In this document: piece after piece, positions 8,400 through 17,443 of the stretch
Layout of the letters: every line of letters starts with the position of its first letter
Numbering within the stretch: position 1 is the stretch's first letter
From: Streptomyces sp. NBC_01016
Lineage (GTDB): Bacteria > Actinomycetota > Actinomycetes > Streptomycetales > Streptomycetaceae
Direction: 5' to 3'
Assembly: GCF_026341035.1 (NCBI RefSeq)
Contig: NZ_JAPEOQ010000002.1
Span: forward strand, 3,534,001-3,598,000
DNA: 64,000 bases
Position numbers and translations under genes: made by a program
The notes under the pieces: model-generated
What the model saw: the letters and a program-made list of their open reading frames with translations, nothing else
The model's database searches: none
Told to the model about the DNA's origin: nothing

Positions 8400-9716
8400 A
8401 TGACAGCGACGTCGTCCCGCGCCGCACGCGGCAGTGGATTCTGGTCGTCCACGCGGACCAAGCACATGATCCCGATCGCGTTCGTCACGTACTCGCTCGC
8501 CTACCTGGACCGGTCGAACTACTCGATCGGCTCGGCCGGCGGCATGGCCGATGACCTCAACATGTCCAGCGGCATGGACGCGCTGGTCGCCGCCTCCTTC
8601 TTCCTGGGCTACTTCTTCTTCCAGATCCCCGGCACCATCTACGCCGAGCGCCGCAGCGCCCGCCGCCTCGTCGCGTACTCGACCATCGCCTGGGGAGTGC
8701 TCGCCGCCGTCCAAGGCATGCTGCACAGCCCGGCCATGCTGGTGGCCGTCCGCTTCCTGCTCGGCGTGGTCGAGGGCGCGGTCATGCCGTCCATGGTGAT
8801 GCTGCTCGGCCGCTGGTTCACGCAGCGCGAGCGCGGACGCGCCAACACCTTCCTGATCCTGGGCAACCCGGTCACCGTGATGTGGCTGTCCGCCGTCTCC
8901 GGGCTGCTCATCGAGGCCACCAGCTGGCGCGAGATGTTCATCATCGAGGGCTTCCCTGCCGTGCTGTGGGGCCTGCTCTGCCTCAAGATGATCAAGGACC
9001 ATCCCACGGAGGCCACGTGGCTGCCCGAGAGTGAACGGGCCGAGCTCGACGCCGAGTTGGCGAAGGAGCCCACCGTCGCCGTGGCCCGCACCGCCGAGTA
9101 CCGCAAGGTGCTCTCCTCGCGTCCGGTGCTCATCCTGGCCGCCCAGTACTTCTGCTGGTCGATCGGCGTGTACGGGTTCGTGTTCTGGCTGCCCTCGATC
9201 ATCAAGGAGGCGTCGGGCCAGGGCATCGGCGCCACCGGCCTGCTCTCGGCGGTCCCGTACCTCTTCGCCTCGATCGCGATGCTCGTCAACTCCCAGCTCT
9301 CCGACCGCAGCGGCAGGCGCGGCCTGGCGATCTGGCCCTGGCTGGTGGTCGCGGCCCTCACGCTGTACGGCTCCTACCTCGCGCACTCCTCCTTCGCGAT
9401 GTCGTTCGTGCTCCTGATCGTCGCCGGCCTCTGCCTGTACGCGCCCTACGGTCCGTACTTCGCGCTCGTCGCCGACCAGGCGCCCAAGAACGTCTCCGGA
9501 GCGGCCATCGCCCTCGTCAACTCCTTCGGCGCGCTCGGCTCGTTCGTCGGCACGTACCTCGTCGGCTGGATCCGCGGCAGCTCCATGGGTGACATGGGCG
9601 CCTTCGCCGTCATGGCGATCGGCACGCTGATCTCGGCCGCGCTGATGGCCTTCGTACGACGGCCCGCGGCGCTCGAAACACCGGCTGCCAAGGTCGGCGA
9701 ACACCACGCCACGTAA
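8400..9716 (+). CDS. MFS transporter, anion:cation symporter (ACS) type
   Basis: 438 residues with 12 predicted helices. The first helix region FVTYSLAYLDRSNYSIG is the ACS-family signature (YxDRxN). GRWFTQRERGRANTF in the loop between helices 4 and 5 is also typical. ACS members import hexuronates, tartrate, phthalate or other organic acids. AGGAGGTG lies upstream of the ATG. It sits between a divergent hydroxyacid dehydrogenase and a downstream IclR gene, so it likely imports the dehydrogenase substrate or its precursor. Confidence 0.92.
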   Translation: MTATSSRAARGSGFWSSTRTKHMIPIAFVTYSLAYLDRSNYSIGSAGGMADDLNMSSGMDALVAASFFLGYFFFQIPGTIYAERRSARRLVAYSTIAWGVLAAVQGMLHSPAMLVAVRFLLGVVEGAVMPSMVMLLGRWFTQRERGRANTFLILGNPVTVMWLSAVSGLLIEATSWREMFIIEGFPAVLWGLLCLKMIKDHPTEATWLPESERAELDAELAKEPTVAVARTAEYRKVLSSRPVLILAAQYFCWSIGVYGFVFWLPSIIKEASGQGIGATGLLSAVPYLFASIAMLVNSQLSDRSGRRGLAIWPWLVVAALTLYGSYLAHSSFAMSFVLLIVAGLCLYAPYGPYFALVADQAPKNVSGAAIALVNSFGALGSFVGTYLVGWIRGSSMGDMGAFAVMAIGTLISAALMAFVRRPAALETPAAKVGEHHAT

Positions 9717-9779
9717 GCTTCGGCAGCGAACAGACAAGCAACTCGGCGACGAAGGCACAGGTGGGGGCGGGCGTGAACC

Positions 9780-10532
9780 ATGAGCGATGACATGCTCGGC
9801 CGCGGGCTCAGGCTGCTCACCACGCTCTCCCGCCACCCCGAGGGCCTCGGTGTCAGCGCCGCCGCGCGCGCCGCGCAGCTGCCGGTGAGCAGCGCCCACC
9901 GGCTGCTCGCCCGGATGACCGAAGAGGGCTTCGTCGTCCACGACTCCAGCGCACGCACCTACGCCCTGGGGCTGCGCGCCCTGGAGCTGGCGCACGGCTT
10001 CCACCGGACGCCGGCCGGGTTCAACCATCTCCTCGGCCCCATGCGGCAGTTGGCGGAGCGCACGGGCCTCGTCGTCATCGCGGGCATCCTCGACGGCGAC
10101 CAGGTCCTCCTCGTCCGCTCCGTGCAGGGCAGCCAGCACCTGCAACTGCGCAGCGACGAGGGCACCCGCAACCCCTGGCACGCCACCTCGCTGGGCAAGG
10201 CCCTCGTCGCGGCCCGGCCCGAGGCCGACCAGGAGCGCCTGCTGGCCGGTCCGCTGCCGCGCAGCGCGCCCAACACGCTCAGCGACCCGGACGAGCTGCG
10301 CGCCGAACTGGCCCGCGTCCGGGAGCTCGGCTGGGCGGAGGCCGAGGAGGAGAACGAGCGCGGGGTCCGCTCCATCGCCGTGTGCGTCCCGGCCGCCGAC
10401 CCGGACGGCGGGCCGCCGCAGCTCGCCCTCTCCCTCGGTGCCACCGTCGTCCTCACGGGCCGCGAGGAACTCCACGACATGGTTCCGCTGTTGCGGACGG
10501 CGGCGCGGGAGGCGGCGGCGTACGGCAGGTGA
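9780..10532 (+). CDS. IclR-family transcriptional regulator
   Basis: 250 residues. The N-terminal winged helix includes LLTTLSRHPEGLGVSAAARA, then SSAHRLLARMTEEGFV. The C-terminal effector domain starts at about residue 80 (LGPMRQLAERTGLVVIAGIL), with the conserved HATSLGKALVA segment. It lies 63 bp downstream of the MFS gene and converges with the CoxG-like gene at 10545. It probably controls the MFS and dehydrogenase genes through the repeated GGAAA elements at 8310-8383. Confidence 0.93.
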   Translation: MSDDMLGRGLRLLTTLSRHPEGLGVSAAARAAQLPVSSAHRLLARMTEEGFVVHDSSARTYALGLRALELAHGFHRTPAGFNHLLGPMRQLAERTGLVVIAGILDGDQVLLVRSVQGSQHLQLRSDEGTRNPWHATSLGKALVAARPEADQERLLAGPLPRSAPNTLSDPDELRAELARVRELGWAEAEEENERGVRSIAVCVPAADPDGGPPQLALSLGATVVLTGREELHDMVPLLRTAAREAAAYGR

Positions 10533-10544
10533 CCGTCGTACGGG

Positions 10545-11237
10545 TCACCCTTGCCGGCGCAGGTCCTTCAGGCGCAGGTCCTTCAGCTGGGCCGACTGCG
10601 CCCGCAGCTTGCCGAACAGCCATCCCTGGACGAGCCCGACGGCGAGACCCGCGGCGACCGGGCCGTACTTGGCCAGGAGCGGCCCCGCGACCAGCGACAG
10701 TCCGTCGAGTTCGGCGGGCGCGGTGGGAGTCCCGGTGGTCGCGGCCTTGGGCTGTGCCGCCGAAGCGGGGGCGGCGCCCGTGGCGGCGGACCCCTGATCG
10801 AGCAGCAGATTCCCGAGGTTCTGCGCGAACTGTTGCAGGATCCGGTCCGAGACCGTGGCGATCGCGCCCTTGCCGAACTGGGCCAGCTTCCCGCGGATCA
10901 GCAGATCCGTGCTGAGCTCAAGACGTGCGCCCTCCGGGGCCTCGCCGATGTCCAGGACCACCTCGGCCTCGGCGTCACCGTTGCCGTGGGTGTCGGCGCC
11001 GCTCGCGTGCACACGCAGCCGGCGCTTCTCGGTGTCGACCTCCAGGAACCGCACCGTTCCCGCGTACGCGGCGCTGATCGGTCCCACCTTGACCTTGACC
11101 GCGCCCCGCCAGGCATCGCCGTCCCGGCCATCGAGGGCCGCGCCCGGCATGCAGGACGCCACCTTCTCCACGTCGCTGACGAGCGCGAACACCGCGTCCG
11201 GAGCGGCGTTGACGACGACGGTGTTGGTCAGCTGCAT
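10545..11237 (-). CDS. CoxG-like SRPBCC protein with C-terminal hydrophobic tail
   Basis: 230 residues. The N-terminal SRPBCC/CoxG domain runs to about residue 145 (FALVSDVEKVASCMPGAAL, VGPISAAYAGTVRF). A low-complexity linker then leads to a hydrophobic C-terminal segment (YGPVAAGLAVGLVQGWLFG) that could anchor it to the membrane. CoxG proteins accompany molybdenum hydroxylases, and mycobacterial CoxG is known to bind menaquinone for CO dehydrogenase. By inference it passes electrons from the adjacent hydroxylase to the quinone pool. GAGGAGAC lies before the ATG, which overlaps the 2Fe-2S subunit gene by 10 bp. Confidence 0.87.
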   Translation of the reverse strand: MQLTNTVVVNAAPDAVFALVSDVEKVASCMPGAALDGRDGDAWRGAVKVKVGPISAAYAGTVRFLEVDTEKRRLRVHASGADTHGNGDAEAEVVLDIGEAPEGARLELSTDLLIRGKLAQFGKGAIATVSDRILQQFAQNLGNLLLDQGSAATGAAPASAAQPKAATTGTPTAPAELDGLSLVAGPLLAKYGPVAAGLAVGLVQGWLFGKLRAQSAQLKDLRLKDLRRQG

Positions 11238-11767
11238 GCTGTCTCCTCGATTGCGGTGCAGGTCTTGGCGCAGCCGGCGCGGCGGGCCGTGGCGCAGGAG
11301 TCGATCGCCTCGACGATGGTCTGGTAGCCGGTGCACCGGCACAGGTTGGCTGCCACGACCTCCCGGATCTCCTCCTTGGTGGCCTCCGGACGCTCGGCGA
11401 GGAAGCCGTCCGCGAGCATCAGGAAACCGGGTGTGCAGAAGCCGCACTGCAGGCCGTGGTGTTCGGTGAACGACCGTTGCAGATCGTTGAGTTCACCGGT
11501 CGCCGGGTCCGCGAGGGACTCGACGGTACGTATCCGGGCGCCCTCGGCCTGCGCGGCGAACATCAGGCAGGCCCGCGCGGGCCGGCCGTCGACCAGGACC
11601 GTGCAGGCCCCGCAGATGCCGTGCTCGCAGCCGACATGTGTGCCGGTCAGACGCAGATCGTGGCGGAGCACGTCGACGAGGGTGCGGCGCGGCTCGGTGA
11701 TCACCTCGTGCTCCTCGCCGTTGACGTCCAAGGTAAGCAGCAGCAGGTTGTCCGGGGTGGTGGTCAT
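11228..11767 (-). CDS. 2Fe-2S subunit of molybdenum hydroxylase (predicted nicotinate dehydrogenase)
   Basis: 179 residues. The plant-type 2Fe-2S cluster motif CEHGICGACTVLVDGRPARAC lies in the N-terminal half, and the second cluster motif CGFCTPG...CRCTGY in the C-terminal half. This is the CoxS/XdhC-type small subunit. Its start overlaps the large-subunit stop by 4 bp (ATGA). Because the operon lies beside the nicX-C-F-D-E genes and shares their upstream motif, I infer that the enzyme hydroxylates nicotinate to 6-hydroxynicotinate. That substrate is not readable from this subunit alone. Confidence 0.9.
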   Translation of the reverse strand: MTTTPDNLLLLTLDVNGEEHEVITEPRRTLVDVLRHDLRLTGTHVGCEHGICGACTVLVDGRPARACLMFAAQAEGARIRTVESLADPATGELNDLQRSFTEHHGLQCGFCTPGFLMLADGFLAERPEATKEEIREVVAANLCRCTGYQTIVEAIDSCATARRAGCAKTCTAIEETACS

Positions 11768-14178
11768 GAGGTGGGCTCCAGGTTCAGGGCGCGGTGCACC
11801 GTCTCCGGGGTGATGGGGGTGTGGTCGAGTTCCACAGCCGTCGGCCGCAGCGCGTCGTTGACGGCGTTGAGGACCGCGGCGGGCGCGCCGATGGTGCCGC
11901 CCTCGCCCGCGCCCTTGGCGCCGGTCTCGTTGAACGTGCACGGCGTTTCGAGGTGGTGGATGAGCACGTCCGGGATCTCGTGGGCGGTCGGCACCTTGTA
12001 GTCCATGAAGCTGGTCGCCGACGGCTCGCCCTGCGCGTCGTACGTCACCTGCTCGAAGAGCGCGCCCGCGATGCCCTGGGCGATGCCACCACGGCACTGC
12101 CCCTCCACGACCTGCGGGTTGATGGCGACGCCGCAGTCCTCGACGCACACGTAGCGCAGGATCTCCACCTGCCCGGTGCCCTGGTGGAGTTCGACGACGA
12201 CGGCGTGGGTGGCGTTGGAGAAGGTGCCGTCGTTGAACACGTCGAAGGTGGCGGTGGCGCTCAGTCCCGGCTCGATGTCACGGGGCAGCAGGTGGGCGCG
12301 CAGATACGCGATGTCGGCCAGCTCCTCGTACGTGAGGAACGCGGGGTCACTGCCGTCCTTGCGCCGCACGCCGCCGCGCGTCAGCTCCACCTCACCAGGG
12401 TCGGTCTCCCAGAGCGCCGCCGCGATCCGGCACAGCTTCTCGCCGAGCTTGGCGGCGGCGATCCGTACCGCGCTGCCGCCGATGGTGACGGAGCGGCTGG
12501 CGAAGGTGCCGTAGCCGTACGTGACCCGGTCGGTGTCGCCCTGATGCAGCTTCACCTTGCCGAGTTCCAGGCCGAGTTCGTCGGCGACGATCTGCGCGAA
12601 CGTCGTCTCGTGGCTCTGCCCGTGGCTCATCGTGCCACTGGTGACGGTGACCGCTCCGCTGGTGTCCATCCGCACCTCGGAGATGTCGAAGCCGGGGACG
12701 ACCTGCATCTTGCGCTGGGCGAAGGCCGTGGACCCGTATCCGGTGCGCTCGCTGAAGCAGGAGTAGCCGATGCCGAGGTACCGGCCCTCGGTGGCCGCGG
12801 CCGCTTGCTTCTCGTACCAGCCCTCGTCCTTGACGAGCCGCTCGCACAGGTCGAGCGACTCCAGGTAGGAGCCGGGGTCGTACGTGATGTTGTTGACGCC
12901 CGTGTAGGGGAACTCGGTGATGACGTTGCGGCGACGGATCTCGACCGCGTCGAGGCCCAACTCGCGTGCGGCGCGCTCGAAGAGACGCTCCATCACCATC
13001 ACGTACTGCGGACGGCTCACTCCGCGGTACGGGGCGGTGGGCGCCTTGTTGGTGGTGACCGCACGGCCGCGCACCCGGTAGGCGGGTACCTTGTAGACGC
13101 CGGGCATCTCCGCCGAGGCCATCAGCGGCTCGATGCCCGCGGTGAACGGGTAGCAGGAGTACGCACCCATGTCGCACACCACGTCCGCGTCGAGCCCCAG
13201 GATGTGTCCGTCCGCGTCGAAGGCGGCCCGCACGTCGTAGTGCTGCTCGCGGGCGAGGAACGAGGCGGACAGCGCGTCCTTGCGGTCCTCGATCCACTTC
13301 ACGGGCCGGCGCAGGCGCAGCGCGGCGGCGGCCGCGGCGATCTCCTCGCGGCCCACGACACACTTCTGGCCGAAGCCGCCGCCCATGTCCGGCACCACGA
13401 CCCGCACCGCCCGCTCGTCCAGGCGCAGACAGCGGGAGGCCACCGTCCGTACCTGGTGCGGTACTTGGGTGCAGGTGTTGAGGACGAGCTGTTCCTCCCG
13501 GTCGTCCCAGTGGGCGACGGCCCCTCGTGTCTCCAGGGGGAGGGCGTTCTGTCGGCCGGTCCGCGACTCGACATGGACGACACACGAGGCGGCGTCGAAG
13601 ACCTCGTCGATGCCCTCCGTGGCGAACAGGGAGACGTCCACCAGGGTGTTGCGCACGGCCTCCTCGTGGACGAGCGGGGCGCCGGGCGCCAGGGCTTCGT
13701 TCTCGGAGGTCACCGGGGGCAGGGTCGTGTAGCGGACCTTGGCCGCCTCCAGGCAGTCCTCCGCGGCGTACGCGTCGCGCGCCACCACGATCGCGACGGG
13801 CTCCCCGACGTAGCGCACCCGGTCACGGGCGAGCACCGGCATGGCCGTGGGCACGAACTCCGAGCGAGGGCGTCCGAGTTCGGCCGTGATGTCCGTCAGT
13901 TCCAGGTCGTCGGCGGTGAAGGCCGCGACCACGCCCGGCACGTCGCGTACCGCCGTCAGATCGACGGAGGCGATCTCGCCGTGCGCGACCGTGCTGCGCA
14001 CGAACTGGGCGTGCAGCATGCCTGGCAGCGCGATGTCGTCGACGAACCGGCCGCGCCCGGAGAGAAGCCGCGGGTCCTCACGACGCGCCACCGACCGCCC
14101 GGTCAACCGCCCCTTGTCGTCTGCCGGGTGTGTCTTCGGCGCATCCGGGTGTGTCATGGGCGAATCGGGGTGTGTCAT
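11764..14178 (-). CDS. Molybdopterin-binding large subunit of molybdenum hydroxylase (predicted nicotinate dehydrogenase)
   Basis: 804 residues, xanthine-dehydrogenase superfamily. Visible motifs include VPDMGGGFGQK, the active-site loop APYRGVSRPQ at about residues 380-389, and TGAKGAGEGG with the catalytic Glu near residue 758. The CO-dehydrogenase active-site loop AYRCSFR is absent, so this is a heterocycle or aldehyde hydroxylase rather than Mo-CODH. The first 18 residues are a threefold repeat of (M/K)THPD-S/A-P encoded by three 21-bp repeats, so the exact start could also be 14157. Its N-terminus overlaps the FAD-subunit gene. The assignment to nicotinate comes from the neighbouring pathway genes. 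Confidence 0.9.
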   Translation of the reverse strand: MTHPDSPMTHPDAPKTHPADDKGRLTGRSVARREDPRLLSGRGRFVDDIALPGMLHAQFVRSTVAHGEIASVDLTAVRDVPGVVAAFTADDLELTDITAELGRPRSEFVPTAMPVLARDRVRYVGEPVAIVVARDAYAAEDCLEAAKVRYTTLPPVTSENEALAPGAPLVHEEAVRNTLVDVSLFATEGIDEVFDAASCVVHVESRTGRQNALPLETRGAVAHWDDREEQLVLNTCTQVPHQVRTVASRCLRLDERAVRVVVPDMGGGFGQKCVVGREEIAAAAAALRLRRPVKWIEDRKDALSASFLAREQHYDVRAAFDADGHILGLDADVVCDMGAYSCYPFTAGIEPLMASAEMPGVYKVPAYRVRGRAVTTNKAPTAPYRGVSRPQYVMVMERLFERAARELGLDAVEIRRRNVITEFPYTGVNNITYDPGSYLESLDLCERLVKDEGWYEKQAAAATEGRYLGIGYSCFSERTGYGSTAFAQRKMQVVPGFDISEVRMDTSGAVTVTSGTMSHGQSHETTFAQIVADELGLELGKVKLHQGDTDRVTYGYGTFASRSVTIGGSAVRIAAAKLGEKLCRIAAALWETDPGEVELTRGGVRRKDGSDPAFLTYEELADIAYLRAHLLPRDIEPGLSATATFDVFNDGTFSNATHAVVVELHQGTGQVEILRYVCVEDCGVAINPQVVEGQCRGGIAQGIAGALFEQVTYDAQGEPSATSFMDYKVPTAHEIPDVLIHHLETPCTFNETGAKGAGEGGTIGAPAAVLNAVNDALRPTAVELDHTPITPETVHRALNLEPTS

Positions 14179-14188
14179 CGGCTCATCG
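14126..14188 (-). repeat. Three tandem 21-bp repeats spanning the large-subunit start codon
   Basis: Three copies beginning GGGTGTGTC (14126, 14147, 14168) run through the end of the FAD-subunit gene and the start of the large-subunit gene. Two copies each carry an in-frame ATG (at 14157 and 14178). The repeat number could therefore change the N-terminus length and the start/stop overlap. Confidence 0.85.
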
Positions 14189-15023
14189 CCTCCTCACAGG
14201 CACGCAGGACCAGCGTGCGGACAAGCTGCTTGCGGTAGTGCGCGCTGCCCGAGGCGTCCGACGGGGGCTCGACGGCATCGGCCGCCGCCTCGGCGCAGTC
14301 GGCGAAGGTGCCGCCGGCCGCGAGCACCGCCTCCGCCTCCGGCACCCGGACCACCGAGGCCGCGACCCCGCCGAGCGCCACCCGGCCGCCGTGCACCGAG
14401 CCGTCGGTGACATCGAGGTCCACGGCGGCGGACACCAGCGCGAAGTCGCCCTGGCGCTCGGCGAACTCGGTGAGCGCGGCGTGCGGGGCCGGGCGCGGGA
14501 AGACGACCTCGACCAGCAGCTCGTCGGGATCGAGCACGCTGGTGTAGTAGCCGAGGAAGAAGTCCCCGGCCGCGACGCGGCGCTCACCGCGTGGCCCGCG
14601 GGCCACGAACTCCGCCCGGAGGGCGAGAGCGAGCAGACACCACTCGGCGGTGGCGTCGGCGTGCGCGATGCTGCCGCCGATCGTGCCGCGCGTCCGGATG
14701 GGAAGGTGTCCGATCCACCGCATGGCCTCGCGCAGCACCGCGAACTCGCGGCCGAGCACACCCTCCGGGTCGCTCTCCACCGTGTGATGGGTGGTGAGCG
14801 CCCCGATGTGCAGCGCACCCGTGGTGTCCCGGTGCATGCCGTCGAGTTCGCGCAGGCCGCCGATGTCGACCAGGTGGCCGGGCCGCGCGAGCCGGAAGTT
14901 CATCATGGCGACCAGGCTCTGGCCGCCGGCGATGACCTTCGCGTCATCGCCGAGCTCGGCCAGGAGCCGGGTGGCGCCGTCGACGTCACGAGCCCTGTGG
15001 TAGCCGAAGGGGGCTGGTTTCAT
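14175..15023 (-). CDS. FAD-binding subunit of molybdenum hydroxylase (CoxM type)
   Basis: 282 residues. The FAD-binding motif AGGQSLVAMMNFRLARP lies near residue 32 and TIGGSIAHADATAEW near residue 113. These are the two flavin pyrophosphate motifs of CoxM/XdhB proteins. AGGAGAACC precedes the ATG. It overlaps the upstream MFS gene by 38 bp and the large-subunit gene by 4 bp, so the operon order is carrier, FAD subunit, Mo subunit, FeS subunit, CoxG. It transfers electrons from the 2Fe-2S clusters to FAD. Confidence 0.92.
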   Translation of the reverse strand: MKPAPFGYHRARDVDGATRLLAELGDDAKVIAGGQSLVAMMNFRLARPGHLVDIGGLRELDGMHRDTTGALHIGALTTHHTVESDPEGVLGREFAVLREAMRWIGHLPIRTRGTIGGSIAHADATAEWCLLALALRAEFVARGPRGERRVAAGDFFLGYYTSVLDPDELLVEVVFPRPAPHAALTEFAERQGDFALVSAAVDLDVTDGSVHGGRVALGGVAASVVRVPEAEAVLAAGGTFADCAEAAADAVEPPSDASGSAHYRKQLVRTLVLRACEEAMSR

Positions 15024-16425
15024 GGTTCTCCTGGTCTTCCTGGTTTTCCTGTCGCGGGGACGGCCGGCCGCCGCCGTCGTGGTCCGTGTCGTCCAGCTCC
15101 CGGCCCTTCGTCTCCGGCGCCGCCACGGCCATCCAGCCGACGGCGAGGAGCACGGCCGCGCCGAGCACCGCGAACGTCAACGGAAGGCCCAGCAGGGGCC
15201 ACAGCACCGAGCCGAAGAACAGCGGGGCGAACCCGGTGAGTGCCCGGCTGACCGAGGAGGCCCAGCCGAAGCCACTGGCCCGCAGTTCGGTCGGGTACAG
15301 CTCGGAGACGTACGCGTACAGGGCGGGGATGGCGAGTTGGGCGAGGAAGCCGAACACGCCGATGGTGATGACCGAGCCGGTCGGCATGTCCCGCACGATC
15401 GCGAAGATCACGAGGGCGAGCGAGGCGACCGGGGCCGAGACACCGATCAGCCACTTGCGGCCGACCAGGTCGACCAGGGCCGTCGAGACGAGGACGCCGA
15501 TGATGCCCACGCCGCTCATCAGCGTCGTGCTCATGAAGGCGGCCGTGTCACCCTGCCCCTCCTCCTTGAGGATCGACGGCATCCAGCTCAGCGCCGCGTA
15601 GTAGACGAGCATGATGGTGGCGAACAGCAGCCAGGCCGCCGAGGTGATGCGCGGGCTGAACGACCAGATGTTGCGCAGCTGTTGGGCGGCCGCGGCCACC
15701 CCGCGCGGACCCTCGTCCGGTACCGGCTCGGGGATGACGTACGGCTCGACGGGCGCGCCCGTGCGGGCCACCAGGTCGTCGATGACGGTCCGTGCCTCGG
15801 CCTCGCGGCCCTTCTTCGTCAGGTAGATGGGTGACTCGGGGATGCCGCGGCGCGCCCAGAACAGCAGCAGCGCGGGCAGCACCATGGTGGCGAGCATCCA
15901 GCGCCAGTTGCCGTCGAGGGACAGCATGCCCGTGGACACGAGCCCGCACAGGGTCACCCCCACCGGCCACCAGGCGTCGAGCGCGGTGAGGACCCGGCCC
16001 CGGTACTTGCGCGGCGAGAACTCGCCCACCAGCGCGTAGTCGACCGGGATGCAGCCGCCGAGCCCGACTCCCGCGAGGAACCGCAGCAGCAGGAAGACCG
16101 GGTACGTGGGGGAGAGCGCGCCCAGGACCGAGAACAGGGCGAAGATCAGCAGGGTGACACTGAACGCCTTCTTGCGGCCGATCCGGTCCGCGACCGCGCC
16201 CCAGGCGATGGCGCCGACGGCCATGCCCACCAGGTTGGCGGTGGCGACGAGCCCTCGGGCACCGAGGGACAGGTCGAAGTGCTGGCCCAGGAGCGGCATG
16301 AGGAAGCCGTTCAGGGCGATGTCGTACGCGTCGAAGAGGTAGCCGAGACCTCCGATGATGAAGATCTTTCCCTGGACGTTCCATCTCCAGGGGAGGTCCT
16401 GAACGATCTGATCGCCTGTTCTCAC
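14986..16425 (-). CDS. MFS transporter (aromatic acid:H+ symporter-like), probable nicotinate carrier
   Basis: 479 residues with 12 predicted helices. The loop between helices 2 and 3 carries GAVADRIGRKKAF, and the N-terminus reads GLGYLFDAYDIALNGFLMPLL, typical of AAHS/sugar-porter relatives that import aromatic acids. A charged tail follows helix 12 and overlaps the FAD-subunit gene. It heads the hydroxylase operon and has the shared 18-bp element about 120 bp upstream. By inference it imports nicotinate, the role of NicT in Pseudomonas, though it could carry another heteroaromatic acid. Confidence 0.88.
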   Translation of the reverse strand: MRTGDQIVQDLPWRWNVQGKIFIIGGLGYLFDAYDIALNGFLMPLLGQHFDLSLGARGLVATANLVGMAVGAIAWGAVADRIGRKKAFSVTLLIFALFSVLGALSPTYPVFLLLRFLAGVGLGGCIPVDYALVGEFSPRKYRGRVLTALDAWWPVGVTLCGLVSTGMLSLDGNWRWMLATMVLPALLLFWARRGIPESPIYLTKKGREAEARTVIDDLVARTGAPVEPYVIPEPVPDEGPRGVAAAAQQLRNIWSFSPRITSAAWLLFATIMLVYYAALSWMPSILKEEGQGDTAAFMSTTLMSGVGIIGVLVSTALVDLVGRKWLIGVSAPVASLALVIFAIVRDMPTGSVITIGVFGFLAQLAIPALYAYVSELYPTELRASGFGWASSVSRALTGFAPLFFGSVLWPLLGLPLTFAVLGAAVLLAVGWMAVAAPETKGRELDDTDHDGGGRPSPRQENQEDQENHETSPLRLPQGS

Positions 16426-16545
16426 GTGCGCTCCACAGGGTCGTGTCGGGGACGAACTGCGACGGGAGGTGCCTGAGTTGCTGATGAGGCGGGGGAGCGG
16501 GCGGTGCGGGTGCTTCGGGGGAGACAGTCAGTGCGCGGACTGAGG

Positions 16546-16563
16546 TAATCCGAGCACGTACGA
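16546..16563 (-). promoter_or_regulatory. Shared 18-bp element upstream of the hydroxylase operon
   Basis: TAATCCGAGCACGTACGA here is identical to the sequence at 22055-22072 upstream of nicX. It lies 121 bp before the MFS start on the reverse strand. It contains the dyad CGTACG core. Two identical copies in front of the two nic operons suggest a common operator, most plausibly for the NicR-like MarR domain at 17444-18877, or a shared promoter element. Confidence 0.6.
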
Positions 16564-16606
16564 ATTTGCTTGGCAAGGGTTCGTGCACGGAGTTAACACG
16601 GCGGTT

Positions 16607-17365
16607 TCACGGCGCGGTCGGTCCGGCCAGCAGGCGGCCCGCGTTCGGCGCCAGCGGCGGCAGGCCCAGCTCGGACAGGATCCGGTACGCCGTGGCGGTG
16701 GCCGCCGACAGGACCGGGAGCCCCAGCTCGTCCTCGACCGGCTGGATCGCCGGCAGGGACGGCATCTGTACGCAGGCGGACAGCACCAGCGCGTCCGCGT
16801 CGCCGAGCTTCAGGCGCTTGGAGTGCTCGCGCAGGTCCTGCGGGTCGAGCCGGGCGACGGCCAGGTTGTCCGGCACCTCCAGGCTCAGCGCGTCCACCAC
16901 CTCGACGCCCGCGTCCTCGATGTAGTCGGCGACCTTCTGGGTCAGCGGCTTCATATAGGGCGTGACGATGGCGACCTTCTTGGCGCCGAGCGCGGCGATC
17001 CCGTCGAGCAGCGCGCCGGCGCTGGAGACCACGGGGACCAGCGCCTCCTGGGCGCGCAGCACGTCCTTGATCTCGTCCTCGGCCGTGCAGTGGTGGCCGG
17101 GTCCCTGCGCCATGATGGCGACGAGGCAGGCCGTCGCCACGACGTCGGGCCGGGCGTCGGCCAACTCCAGGACCGCGCGCTCCGTCTGCGCGTTCATCGC
17201 CCGCAGCTCTTCGGGGGTGACGTGCTTCATGCGCATCCGGCTGCTGTGGAAGACGAAGCGGTCCTCCGGGGAGACGGCCTCGCGCGCCCGCATCAGGCGG
17301 GGGAGTTCGGTCTCCATCGTGAGGTTCGAGCTGGGGACGATCATCCCTATGTGATGGTCTGTCAT
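16607..17365 (-). CDS. nicE: Maleate cis-trans isomerase
   Basis: 252 residues from the ATG at 17365, chosen for the GGAG eight bases upstream. It belongs to the Asp/Glu racemase and arylmalonate decarboxylase superfamily. The two catalytic cysteines are Cys80 (VATACLVA) and Cys198 (LVLSACVQMPS). Their spacing of 118 equals that recalled for Pseudomonas putida NicE (Cys82, Cys200). The N-terminal PSSNLTMETELP is a family motif. It converts maleate to fumarate, the last step of nicotinate degradation, and is the last gene of the nicX operon. Confidence 0.92.
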   Translation of the reverse strand: MTDHHIGMIVPSSNLTMETELPRLMRAREAVSPEDRFVFHSSRMRMKHVTPEELRAMNAQTERAVLELADARPDVVATACLVAIMAQGPGHHCTAEDEIKDVLRAQEALVPVVSSAGALLDGIAALGAKKVAIVTPYMKPLTQKVADYIEDAGVEVVDALSLEVPDNLAVARLDPQDLREHSKRLKLGDADALVLSACVQMPSLPAIQPVEDELGLPVLSAATATAYRILSELGLPPLAPNAGRLLAGPTAP

Positions 17366-17443
17366 GATTCGCTCCAGGTTTTTGGGCATGCTTGATGAGG
17401 GCGGGGGCCTGCATGTCCTCTTCGGGCGGGTCGGTGGCGGAGG

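Noticed and set aside
8205..10475. A long reverse open frame opposite the MFS and IclR genes
   Set aside because: No recognisable motif, and it contradicts well-supported plus-strand genes with ribosome-binding sites.
11764..15023. Carbon monoxide dehydrogenase (coxMLS)
   Set aside because: The large subunit lacks the AYRCSFR active-site loop of Mo-CODH and reads APYRGVSRPQ. Context points to nicotinate oxidation.
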